Positions 55,761-64,000 of a stretch of 64,000 bases of DNA are shown here, piece by piece (the first letter of the stretch is position 1; each line of letters starts with the position of its first letter). The notes under the pieces are model-generated. The model made no database searches. It was not told where the DNA came from and saw only the letters and a list, made by a program, of their open reading frames with translations. The DNA lies in contig NZ_JOEK01000010.1 of the NCBI RefSeq assembly GCF_000719135.1, positions 124,001 to 188,000 on the forward strand, in the 5' to 3' direction. This DNA is from Streptomyces avicenniae (GTDB lineage Bacteria > Actinomycetota > Actinomycetes > Streptomycetales > Streptomycetaceae). The position numbers and the translations under genes are program-made.

Positions 55761-56783
55761 GTGAGTGCGGTGCCGACCGGGAGGTCAGCCCCACGGATGG
55801 GGCCCGCCGAACTGATGCAGGCGGCGGCCATGGCGCGCCGCTTCTATCTGGAGGGCAAGTCGAAGATCCAGATCGCCGACGAGTTCGGCGTGAGCCGGTT
55901 CAAGGTGGCGCGGGTCCTCGAATCGGCGGTCGAGCACGACCTGGTGCGCATCGAGATCCGGGTCCCGGCCGAGCTGGACGCCGAGCGGTCCGACGCCCTG
56001 CGCGCCCGCTACGGGCTGCGGCACGTGGTCGTCGCCGAGTCGCCCTCGGACACCGCGGACGACACCCCCGACCCCGAGCACCTGGGCGAGGTCGCCGCCG
56101 AGCTGCTGGGCGAGCTGGTCAGCGAGGGCGACGTCCTGGGCCTCGCCTGGGGCCGCTCCACCATCCACATGGCGCAGGCGCTGCGCGCGCTGCCGCCGTG
56201 CACGGTCGTGCAGCTCACCGGCGTGTACGACGCGGGCACGGCCGAGCGTGGCTCCGTCGAGGCGGTGCGCCGCGCGGCGGCCGTCTCGGGGGGCGAGGCG
56301 CACCCGATCTACGCGCCGATGCTGCTGCCCGACACGACGACGGCGACCGCGCTGCGGCGCCAAGCCGGTATCGCCTCGGCGTTCGAGTACTTCGACAAGG
56401 TGACGATCGCGGCGGTCTCCATCGGCTCCTGGGAGCCCGGCATCTCCACCGTCCTCGACATGCTGGGCGACGCGGAGCGCAGGCACTACGCGTCGCTCGG
56501 TATCGCCGCCGAGATGTCCGCCCACCTGTTCGCGGCGGACGGCCGCCGCATCGGCCGTGACCTGGGCGAGCGCTGCATCACCGTCGAGGCGGAGCGGCTG
56601 CGGCGGATACCCGAGGTCGTCGCGATCGCGGGGGGACGGCGCAAGGCCGACGCGATCGGGGCCGTGCTGCGCTCCGGGCTGGTCACGAGCCTGGTCACCG
56701 ACATCACCGCCGCCGACCGGCTGCTCGCCCAGCCGCCCGGCCGCCGTCCCGCGCTGGACCGCGTGGACCCCGACGCGGCGTAG
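55761..56783 (+). CDS. SorC/DeoR-type sugar-binding transcriptional regulator
   Basis: The 340-residue protein has an N-terminal helix-turn-helix (AAMARRFYLEGKSKIQIADEFGVSRFKVARVL, about 25-55). A C-terminal SorC sugar-phosphate-binding domain follows (GDVLGLAWGRSTIHMAQAL, VQLTGVYDAG, then a late VVAIAGGRRKADAIGAVLRSGLV). It probably senses a sugar phosphate; the targets are unknown. GTG 55761 lies 8 bases after GCGGAGG. It follows rpe by 121 bases in the same direction and is convergent with the TetR gene. Confidence 0.88.
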   Translation: MSAVPTGRSAPRMGPAELMQAAAMARRFYLEGKSKIQIADEFGVSRFKVARVLESAVEHDLVRIEIRVPAELDAERSDALRARYGLRHVVVAESPSDTADDTPDPEHLGEVAAELLGELVSEGDVLGLAWGRSTIHMAQALRALPPCTVVQLTGVYDAGTAERGSVEAVRRAAAVSGGEAHPIYAPMLLPDTTTATALRRQAGIASAFEYFDKVTIAAVSIGSWEPGISTVLDMLGDAERRHYASLGIAAEMSAHLFAADGRRIGRDLGERCITVEAERLRRIPEVVAIAGGRRKADAIGAVLRSGLVTSLVTDITAADRLLAQPPGRRPALDRVDPDAA

Positions 56784-56803
56784 CCCGCGCGGCGGTCCTC
56801 CCC

Positions 56804-57421
56804 TCAGCCGGGGGCGGGCCCGCGCCGCACCAGGGGGAGGTACACCTCGTCGGTGATCTCGACGAGCACGTCGTCAGGGGCGCTGGGGACGCCGCGCGTG
56901 ACGAACTCGTCGCGCAGCAGGACGATCGCCACGGTGGCGACCCGTGGGCGCAGCGCCTCGGGCGCCGCCTCGCCGCGCGCCACCGCGCGCTCCAGGACGG
57001 TCAGCCAGGGGGCGGCGACCGTCTCGCCCGACTGGTCCTGCAACTGCGCCAGCAGTTCGGCGGTGCCGCCCGCCGCCGTGAACAGCTCCCGCAGGATCGC
57101 GCCCGACGGCGAACTCCAGTGCCGGTTCGCGCGGCGCAGGAGTTCGAGGACGTCGCCGCGCAGGTCGCCGGTGTCAGGGGGCGGCAGCGTCCTGGCCAGG
57201 TGCCGGTAGGCGGCGACGCCGAGCGCGAGCCGGTTGGGCCAGCGGCGGTAGAGGGCGTTCTTGTTGGTACCGGCACGCGCGGCGACCTTGTCCATGGTCA
57301 GCCCGGCGTAGCCCGACGCGGTCAGCTCCTCCACGGCGGCCCGCAGGAGCGCCTCCTCCAGCGCGGCGCCGCGGCGCCGTGTCCGCCCCGCGCCCTGCCG
57401 CGGCGTCGGCTCACCGGCCAT
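56804..57421 (-). CDS. TetR-family transcriptional regulator
   Basis: The 205-residue protein has a classic TetR DNA-binding domain near the N-terminus (about 20-65: ALLRAAVEELTASGYAGLTMDKVAARAGTNKNALYRRWPNR). The helical ligand-binding part ends EITDEVYLPLVRRG. ATG 57421 has a GGGAGAGGGAG ribosome site. It is divergent from the TIM-barrel gene at 57536, and a 19-bp palindrome lies between them, so the usual TetR arrangement (repressing itself and the divergent gene) is likely. Confidence 0.9.
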   Translation of the reverse strand: MAGEPTPRQGAGRTRRRGAALEEALLRAAVEELTASGYAGLTMDKVAARAGTNKNALYRRWPNRLALGVAAYRHLARTLPPPDTGDLRGDVLELLRRANRHWSSPSGAILRELFTAAGGTAELLAQLQDQSGETVAAPWLTVLERAVARGEAAPEALRPRVATVAIVLLRDEFVTRGVPSAPDDVLVEITDEVYLPLVRRGPAPG

Positions 57422-57490
57422 GGCTCCCTCTCCCGGACGGTACGGAAAGTGCCGTCCCATTCTGGTTGCCGCCACCGGTCCACGCCAAGT

Positions 57491-57509
57491 AGGGTACGTC
57501 GAGTACCTT
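57491..57509. promoter_or_regulatory. Probable TetR operator between divergent genes
   Basis: AGGGTAC-GTCGA-GTACCTT is a palindrome with six of seven arm pairs matched. It contains -10-like hexamers on both strands: TACCTT (57504-57509) rightward and TAAGGT (57510-57505) leftward. A bound repressor would therefore block both genes. Confidence 0.7.
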
Positions 57510-57535
57510 ATTTTCGCTCCTGGAGGGGCCAGCCC

Positions 57536-58558
57536 ATGCGTGCCAGAGGGATCAGCTACGACACCGGTTTCGTCCGGGAGGGGGTGACGTCCCGCGAGGT
57601 CTTCGACCCGGAGACCGTCGCGCGCGAACTGCTCGTCATCCGGGACGAACTGCACTGCAACGCGGTCCGCGTCATGGGCGGTGACCCGGACCGGATCGAG
57701 CTGGCCGCCGGGTACGCGGCCGACCTCGGTCTCGAGGTGTGGTTCTCGCCCTACCCGCTCGAACAGACCGAGGAGGCGATGCTCGCGCTGTTCGCCGACT
57801 GCGCCGAACGCGCGGAGCGGCTGCGCCTGCGCGGGGCCGAGGTCGTGTTCGTCACCGGCGCGGAACTGAGCCTGATGAACAAGGGCTTCCTGCCGGGCGA
57901 CGGCACGGACGAACGCGTCGCGTCGCTGCGCACGCAGGAGGGGTTCGCGGAGCGGATCGCCCAGGCGGGGGCGCGGGTCGGCGCCTTCCTCGCCGAGGCG
58001 GTCAAGGTCGTCCGCGAGCGGTTCGGCGGCCGGGTCACGTACGCCGCGGTGCCGCTGGAGCGGGTGGACTGGACCCCGTTCGACTTCGTCTCGATGGACC
58101 TGTACCGGTCGGCGGCGATCGCCGACCGCTTCACCGCCGGGGTCCGCGACCTCGTCGCGCAGGGCAAGCCGCTGGCCATCACCGAGTTCGGCTCCGCCGG
58201 GTACCGGGGCGCGGGCGACCGGGGCGGCGAGGGGCTCGACATCGTCGAGTACGACGGGCAGGGCCGCCCCCTGCGGCTGAAGGGGGCGTACGACCGCGAC
58301 GAGGCGGGCCAGGCCGCCTGCGTGCGCGAACTGCTGGAGATCTTCGACGAGGCCGGGGTGGACAGCGCCTTCGTCTTCACCTTCGCGCTCTACGACCACG
58401 TGCACCGCCCCGACGGCGATCCGCGCGACGACCTAGACCTCGCGAGCTACGGCGTCGTGAAGGTCCTCGACGGCGGCAACGGCACCACCCACCCCGGCAT
58501 GCCGTGGGAGCCCAAGGACGCCTTCGCCGCCGTCGCCGGGCACTACCGCGCGGGCTGA
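57536..58558 (+). CDS. TIM-barrel glycosidase-like protein (often named abortive infection protein)
   Basis: The 340-residue cytoplasmic protein looks like a clan-A glycoside hydrolase barrel: ISYDTGFVREG at the start, EVVFVTGAELSLMNKGFLPGD (possible acid/base Glu), DFVSMDLYR, and LAITEFGSAGYRGAGDRGG (Glu at the usual nucleophile place). It then has VFTFALYDH and SYGVVKVLDGG. Close relatives carry the database name abortive infection protein, for which I see no evidence here. ATG 57536 follows TGGAGGGG. It is divergent from the TetR gene and likely its target. The substrate is unknown. Confidence 0.75.
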   Translation: MRARGISYDTGFVREGVTSREVFDPETVARELLVIRDELHCNAVRVMGGDPDRIELAAGYAADLGLEVWFSPYPLEQTEEAMLALFADCAERAERLRLRGAEVVFVTGAELSLMNKGFLPGDGTDERVASLRTQEGFAERIAQAGARVGAFLAEAVKVVRERFGGRVTYAAVPLERVDWTPFDFVSMDLYRSAAIADRFTAGVRDLVAQGKPLAITEFGSAGYRGAGDRGGEGLDIVEYDGQGRPLRLKGAYDRDEAGQAACVRELLEIFDEAGVDSAFVFTFALYDHVHRPDGDPRDDLDLASYGVVKVLDGGNGTTHPGMPWEPKDAFAAVAGHYRAG

Positions 58559-58582
58559 GGCGCGGCGGCGCGCGGGCGGACG

Positions 58583-59527
58583 TCAGCCGGTGCGCGCGGG
58601 CACCCGCGCCTCCGCGAGCACCGGTTCGATGATCTCCTCGGCGACCCGGTGCGCCGCGGACGGCGGCAGGGGGAGCGTCAGGCTCAGCACGATGTGGTCG
58701 AACCCGGCGGCGACCAGCTCCCGCACGGTCGCGCGCGTCCGTCCGGGATCTGCCCAGAAGACGTGCGTCTGCACGGAGCGCGTGATGTCCTGCGGCGGCC
58801 TGCCGATGTCCGCGCAGTGCCGGTCGAGCACGGCGATCCGCTCGCGCAGGAACGCGACGTCGTGGTGCGGCGGGCCCGGCGCGTTCCACAGGTCGGCGTG
58901 CTCGGCGGCGACGCGCAGCGTCCGCGTGCCCGTGCCGCCCACGAGCAGGGGCACGTGCCGGGCCGGACGCGGCTCGCAGTGCCCGCCCGCGAGCCGGTAG
59001 TACGCGCCGTCGAAGTCCACCCGCTCCTCGGTCCACAGGCGGCGCAGGATCACGCACGCCTCGGCCAGCCGGGCGACGCCCTCGGCCGGTCGCACCGGCG
59101 TGATGCCGTAGGCGGCGTACTCGTCCACCGATCCGTTCTTCGCGGGGACGCCGCTGCTGCCGTCGGGGCGCAGCGTCGCGCCGACGCCGAGCCCCACGGT
59201 GAGCCGTCCGCCCGCGATGGCGTCCACGGTCGCGGCCATCTTGGCGAGCAGCGCGGGCGGCCTGACCCGGTTGCCCGAGACGAGGAGGCCGAGGCCGAGC
59301 CGTTCGGTGCGGGCGGCGAGCGCCGACAGCAGCGTCCAGCCTTCGAGCACCGGGCCGTCGGCCGGGCCGAACATCGGCAGCAGGTGGTCCCACAGCCACG
59401 CGTGCTCGATCGACGGGACGCCGTCCGCCTCCTGCCACACCCGCAGGACGTCCTCGTAACCGACGTGCGCCGGGGTGGTCTTGATGCCGAAGCTCAGCCG
59501 CCCGGGGCGTGCGTCCTCAACCGTCAT
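58583..59527 (-). CDS. LLM-class (luciferase-like, probably F420-dependent) oxidoreductase
   Basis: The 314-residue protein has the bacterial luciferase-like TIM barrel: SFGIKTTPAHVGYEDVLRVW at the start, EHAWLWDHLLPM, ALAARTERLGLGLLVSGNRVRPPALLAKMAATVDAIAGGR, VGLGVG, and HVPLLVGGTGTRTLRVAAEHADLWN. The GTGTRTL and VSGNR segments resemble F420 users more than FMN ones, but the cofactor is inferred. ATG 59527 has GGAAAGG upstream. Its 3' end faces the TIM-barrel gene 24 bases away; guaB1 is divergent. Confidence 0.85.
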   Translation of the reverse strand: MTVEDARPGRLSFGIKTTPAHVGYEDVLRVWQEADGVPSIEHAWLWDHLLPMFGPADGPVLEGWTLLSALAARTERLGLGLLVSGNRVRPPALLAKMAATVDAIAGGRLTVGLGVGATLRPDGSSGVPAKNGSVDEYAAYGITPVRPAEGVARLAEACVILRRLWTEERVDFDGAYYRLAGGHCEPRPARHVPLLVGGTGTRTLRVAAEHADLWNAPGPPHHDVAFLRERIAVLDRHCADIGRPPQDITRSVQTHVFWADPGRTRATVRELVAAGFDHIVLSLTLPLPPSAAHRVAEEIIEPVLAEARVPARTG

Positions 59528-59685
59528 GTCGCCGCGCCTTTCCGTCCCCTGATGCGCCGGGCGCCGTCGCACCGGCCGCCCATCCCTACCCGCGCGCCCC
59601 CGGCCCAGGCTCACCCGGAAGGGTGGTCGCGGCGGACCGCGCGCCCGGACCCTCCCCGTTCGTCCGTCTGTATGGTCATCGGTGA

Positions 59686-61191
<1,506 letters not shown>

Positions 61192-61199
61192 ACGTCCTT

Positions 61200-61232
61200 G
61201 TCCCGCCCGGTGGTTCCGCCGCCGGGCGGGAC
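61200..61232 (+). terminator. Terminator hairpin after guaB1
   Basis: GTCCCGCCCGG (61200-61210) and CCGGGCGGGAC (61222-61232) form a perfect 11-bp stem with an 11-base loop, 9 bases after the guaB1 stop. The next gene starts at 61251, so it may also shape that gene's leader. Confidence 0.65.
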
Positions 61233-61250
61233 CGTGGTCTGCTGGGACGC

Positions 61251-61943
61251 ATGAGCGGACCACAGCGCCCCGGCCACGGCGGGACCGGCCCTGGCGCCAT
61301 CACCCCGGACGGCTGCGCCGTCGAGATGTACCTGCGGATCGAGCCGGGCGACGAGCCCGACGTCATCGCGTCGGCCGCGCCGCCCGGCGCGCGCCTGCTC
61401 GAACTCGGCTGCGGTGTCGGCCGGATCACGCATCCGCTCGTGGCGCGCGGCTTCCGCGTGACGGCCGTGGACGAGTCGCCCGACATGCTCGCGCACGTGC
61501 GCGGCGCGCGGACCGTGCGGTCGGCCATCGAGACGCTCGACCTGGGGGACGAGCGGTTCGACGTGGTGCTCCTCGGCTCGTTCCTCGTGCACAACGGCGA
61601 CCCCGCCGTGCGCCTGGGCATGCTGCGGACCTGCCGCCGCCACACGGCCGAGGGCGGGTGCGTGCTGATCCAGCGCGAGGGCATGGACTGGCACCTGGAC
61701 GTGCCGCGCGAACGGCGTACGGCCGACGGGGTCGTGCGGGTCGCGGCGGCCGATCCGGTGGGCCCTGACACCTCGTCGGTGCGGGTCGAGTACGCGTTCC
61801 CCGACGCGACGTGGACGCAGACGTTCCTCTCCCGCCGCTTCACCGACGAGGGCTTCGCCGACGCCCTCGCCGAGGCCGGGCTGGCTGTGGACGCGTACCT
61901 CACGCCCGACCGGACGTGGGTGCGCGCCGTCCCCTCCGGCTGA
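61251..61943 (+). CDS. Class I SAM-dependent methyltransferase
   Basis: The 230-residue protein has the SAM-binding motif LLELGCGVGRITHPLVARGF, the acidic motif II region VTAVDESPDMLAHV, and FDVVLLGSFLVHN, typical of the methyltransferase_11/25 groups. The methyl acceptor cannot be told from sequence. ATG 61251 has only a weak ribosome site (GGGA). No related biosynthetic genes are adjacent. Confidence 0.85.
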   Translation: MSGPQRPGHGGTGPGAITPDGCAVEMYLRIEPGDEPDVIASAAPPGARLLELGCGVGRITHPLVARGFRVTAVDESPDMLAHVRGARTVRSAIETLDLGDERFDVVLLGSFLVHNGDPAVRLGMLRTCRRHTAEGGCVLIQREGMDWHLDVPRERRTADGVVRVAAADPVGPDTSSVRVEYAFPDATWTQTFLSRRFTDEGFADALAEAGLAVDAYLTPDRTWVRAVPSG

Positions 61944-62062
61944 CCGCGCGATCGTCGCAGCCGCAACGCCGTGCCCGTGCGCGGTGGGTACGGGCGGACC
62001 CGTCCGGGCGCGGGGCGCACCGGAGTTCTACGCGAGTCCAACTGTTGTGCATGCCGGAGGGG

Positions 62063-62091
62063 TTGAGTATTGGGTTACCCGGCCGTAGCTT
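62063..62091 (+). promoter_or_regulatory. Promoter of the phospholipase gene
   Basis: TTGAGT (62063-62068) and TAGCTT (62086-62091) are separated by exactly 17 bases. The predicted start near 62098 gives a leader of about 50 bases with a CCGGAGG ribosome site before ATG 62150. The rest of the 206-base gap shows nothing else. Confidence 0.65.
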
Positions 62092-62149
62092 CAATTCCCG
62101 GAACCCCGCGGCCCGTTGCAGTGGGCCGCCCGACTCCGGAGGTCCCCCC

Positions 62150-62608
62150 ATGCGCATACGCCACCGGCTCGCCACGACCCTCACCGCCGCGCTCCTGTCG
62201 CTCGGCGCCGTCGTCGCCTCCACGGCCCCGGCGACCGCCGCCCCGGCCGACAAGCCGCAGGTGCTCTCCAGCTTCACCCAGACCGGCACGTCCAGCTACA
62301 GCTCCTGGCTCTCCGCCCGCGGCAACCAGGGCGCCTGGGCGTCCTACGCCTTCGACTGGAGCACCGACTACTGCTCCTCGTCGCCCGACAACCCGTTCGG
62401 CTTCCCTTTCGAGGTGTCATGCGCACGACATGACTTCGGGTACCGGAACTACCGGGCCCTCGGCACGTTCGACGCGAACAAGGCCCGCCTCGACAGCGCC
62501 TTCTACGCCGACCTGGGGCGGGTCTGCGACCGCTACAGCGGCGCGACGGGCGCCGCGTGCGACGGCCTGGCCTGGACGTACTACCAGGCGGTCCGCGCCT
62601 TCGGCTGA
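62150..62608 (+). CDS. Secreted phospholipase A2
   Basis: The enzyme hydrolyses the sn-2 ester of phospholipids outside the cell. The 152-residue precursor has a Sec signal peptide (RIRHR, hydrophobic core, STAPATA; cleavage after residue 30). The 122-residue mature chain begins APADKPQVL and closely follows the S. violaceoruber enzyme as I recall it. In mature numbering, Asp43 and Asp65 (calcium), His64 and Asp85 (catalysis) and Cys45, 61, 96 and 107 (two disulfides) are all kept. It has its own promoter and a strong terminator. Confidence 0.95.
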   Translation: MRIRHRLATTLTAALLSLGAVVASTAPATAAPADKPQVLSSFTQTGTSSYSSWLSARGNQGAWASYAFDWSTDYCSSSPDNPFGFPFEVSCARHDFGYRNYRALGTFDANKARLDSAFYADLGRVCDRYSGATGAACDGLAWTYYQAVRAFG

Positions 62609-62615
62609 CCGCCCG

Positions 62616-62651
62616 CGGTGGGGGACGGCGGCGCGCCGCCGTCCCCCACCG
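62616..62651. terminator. Perfect 36-base palindromic terminator
   Basis: An uninterrupted palindrome with 18-base arms (62616-62633 and 62634-62651) sits between the phospholipase and the convergent MFS gene. The four central bases must form the loop. It should work in both directions. Confidence 0.85.
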
Positions 62652-62653
62652 GA

Positions 62654-63895
62654 TCAGCCCGCCTGGCCGCCCGTGCCCGCCACCGGCTGCCCGGCGGTGG
62701 CCGTGGCCTGGTCGGAGGCGACCGGCCCGCTCGGCCCCCTGGTGCCCAGCACCCCGGCCGCCAGCCCGAAGATCGCCGTCCCCGCCGTCACCACGGCGAA
62801 CGAGGCGCGCAGCGACGCGACGTCGCCGATCATCCCGATGAGCGTGGGCGCGATCAGCCCGGTCGTGTACGTGACGGTGGCGACGCCCGCGATGGCCTGG
62901 CTCGGGTTCGGCCCGCTGCGCCCGGCGGCGGCGAAGGCCAGCGGCACGACCACCGCGATGCCGATCCCCAGCAGCGCGAAACCGGCCATGCCCTGCGCCG
63001 GGTTGCCGGCCGTCACGATGAGCAGGCCGCCCACGACGGCCAGCGCCCCGCTGAACCGCACGGCCCGCACGGGGCCTATCCGGCGCACCACGGCGTCCCC
63101 GGCGAGCCGCGCCAGGGCCATGGTGCAGGCGAACGCGGTGAAGCTGGCCGCCGCGATCGTCTCCGACGCGTCCGTGACGTCCCGCAGGTAGATGCCCGAC
63201 CAGTCCATGCTGGCGCCCTCGGCGAGGATGGCGCACATCCCGACGGCCCCGATGAGCAGCGCCGAGCGCGGCGGCAGGGCGAAGCGCGGCGGGGGCTCCT
63301 CCTCCGGCGCGGGCCGCGTGTCCAGCAGGCCGCGGCAGGCCAGCGGCGCGGCGGCCGTCAGCAGCAGGGCGGCCAGCGGCAGGTGGACGCGCGCGTCGAG
63401 GCCCGCGTGCACGGCGCCGACGCCGATCGCCGAGCCGAGCAGCGCGCCCGTGCTCCACAGGCCGTGCAGCCCCGACATGATCGAGCGGCCGTACCGCTGC
63501 TCCACCTCGACGCCCTGCGCGTTCATGGCGACGTCCGCCATCCCCGCGGTGGCGCCGAAGGCGAACAGCGCGAGGCAGAGCGCGGGCAGGTTCGGCGCGA
63601 GCGCCGGGAGCGCGAGCGCGCAGGTCCACAGGACGAGGAGCGCGCGGACGGCCGCCCGCGCGCCGTAGCGGTGCATGACGCTGCTGGCCAGCGGCATCGC
63701 GAGGGCGGCGCCGATGGCGGGGAAGGCCAGGGCGAGCCCCAGCGTCGCGGTGCTCAGGTCCAGTTGGTCCTTGATCCAGGGGATGCGGGTGGCGAAGCTG
63801 CCGCTGACGGAGCCGTGGAGGACGAAGACGACGCCGACGGCCCGCCGGGCACGGCGTATCCGGTCCCGGTCGGGCGCGGCGAGGGGCTGCGACAT
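62654..63895 (-). CDS. MFS transporter
   Basis: The 413-residue protein has about 12 membrane segments and resembles the MFS group with GSFATRIPWIKDQLDLSTATLGLALAFPAIGA at the start, MADVAMNAQGVEVEQRYGRSIMSGLHGLWSTGALLGS, and VPLAFAAAGRSGPNPSQAIAGVATVTYTTGLIAPTLIG. These motifs occur in YbjJ/FucP-like transporters whose substrates are mostly unknown. It is divergent from a gene that starts at the window edge, with a palindromic operator between, so regulation by that neighbour is likely. Confidence 0.88.
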   Translation of the reverse strand: MSQPLAAPDRDRIRRARRAVGVVFVLHGSVSGSFATRIPWIKDQLDLSTATLGLALAFPAIGAALAMPLASSVMHRYGARAAVRALLVLWTCALALPALAPNLPALCLALFAFGATAGMADVAMNAQGVEVEQRYGRSIMSGLHGLWSTGALLGSAIGVGAVHAGLDARVHLPLAALLLTAAAPLACRGLLDTRPAPEEEPPPRFALPPRSALLIGAVGMCAILAEGASMDWSGIYLRDVTDASETIAAASFTAFACTMALARLAGDAVVRRIGPVRAVRFSGALAVVGGLLIVTAGNPAQGMAGFALLGIGIAVVVPLAFAAAGRSGPNPSQAIAGVATVTYTTGLIAPTLIGMIGDVASLRASFAVVTAGTAIFGLAAGVLGTRGPSGPVASDQATATAGQPVAGTGGQAG

Positions 63896-63952
63896 GAGGC
63901 GTTCGACTCTCTCGTGAGGGCGCGTGAGGACCGTACTCCGGTCGGAGGTAAA

Positions 63953-63975
63953 CTATCAGGAAGGCTTCCTAATAG
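63953..63975. promoter_or_regulatory. Palindromic operator between the MFS gene and the next gene
   Basis: CTATCAGGAAG-G-CTTCCTAATAG has ten of eleven arm pairs matched. The AGGAAG/CTTCCT core resembles sites I associate with ROK- and some MarR/TetR-type regulators in streptomycetes. It overlaps a leftward -10-like TAGTTT (63955-63950), so binding would repress the transporter. Confidence 0.7.
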
Positions 63976-63997
63976 AAAAGTCTGCGAGGATCCCCGC

Positions 63998-64000
63998 ATG
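63998..64000 (+). other. Start codon of a rightward gene cut off by the window end
   Basis: The last three bases are ATG, preceded by GCGAGGA about 9 bases upstream, a good ribosome site. Only this codon is inside the window. From the divergent layout and the palindrome it is probably the regulator of the MFS gene, but no residue can be used to name it. Confidence 0.4.

Noticed and set aside
57536..58558. Phage defence gene, from the database name abortive infection protein
   Set aside because: The motifs are those of a TIM-barrel hydrolase; no Abi domain (such as CAAX-protease or HEPN) is visible. It is kept as a glycosidase-like protein of unknown role.

Overview
The window is a gene-dense, very GC-rich stretch of an actinobacterial chromosome, most probably Streptomyces or a close relative. 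The evidence is a BldD whose c-di-GMP signature residues sit at the same numbers as in S. coelicolor, an actinobacterial integration host factor (sIHF), PriA with a degenerate ATPase, GuaB1, many GTG and two TTG starts, and a gene order (relA - hisS - rpsD - alaS - aro - efp - bldD - pyr - gmk - metK - priA - fmt - rpe) that I recognise from Streptomyces. I see no tRNA, rRNA, insertion sequence, prophage, CRISPR array or replication origin. No gap between genes exceeds 300 bases; the larger gaps (about 200-265 bases) hold promoters, hairpins or operators, listed where visible.

Layout. 81-2351: ruvCAB, Holliday-junction processing. 2518-9440: yajC-secD-secF (Sec translocon accessories), apt and relA ((p)ppGpp synthesis and hydrolysis), all rightward. 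9527-11814: leftward DUF349 coiled-coil protein and a membrane-anchored cyclophilin. 11952-16133: rightward glyoxalase-II-like hydrolase, hisS, a VKOR-family protein and rarA. 16171-19974: an iron-box-controlled DUF2470 gene divergent from rpsD, then a leftward STAND ATPase convergent with rpsD. 20194-30161: two small envelope proteins, alaS, ruvX, mltG, then aroE-aroC-aroK-aroB-aroQ, most joined by 1-14 bp overlaps. 30381-33375: P-loop protein, M24-fold protein, efp, nusB. bldD lies alone on the minus strand (33489-33989).

34183-44279 is the complete de novo UMP operon pyrR-pyrB-pyrC-(membrane protein)-carA-carB-pyrD-pyrF, led by an RNA element matching the PyrR-binding consensus. 44526-50741: sIHF, gmk, rpoZ, coaBC, metK, priA. 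50843-56783: a DUF899 protein, a regulator-like protein, fmt, rsmB, rpe and a SorC-type sugar-sensing regulator. The right end (56804-64000) looks more accessory: a TetR regulator divergent from a TIM-barrel protein, an LLM-type flavin/F420 oxidoreductase, guaB1, a methyltransferase, a secreted phospholipase A2, and an MFS transporter divergent from a gene whose first codon is the last three bases.

Most of this is conserved core chromosome. The parts most worth a second look are: the DtxR/DmdR-type iron box between DUF2470 and rpsD; an M24 protein that has lost most metal ligands; an EF-P with an altered loop tip (PGKGG); a STAND ATPase without an output domain; acidic expansions in YajC, SecD and SecF; a Gln/Tyr/Gly-rich cytoplasmic domain on MltG; several likely leaderless genes; and two divergent regulator-target pairs with clear palindromic operators. 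I did not find a convincing wholly new multi-gene system.
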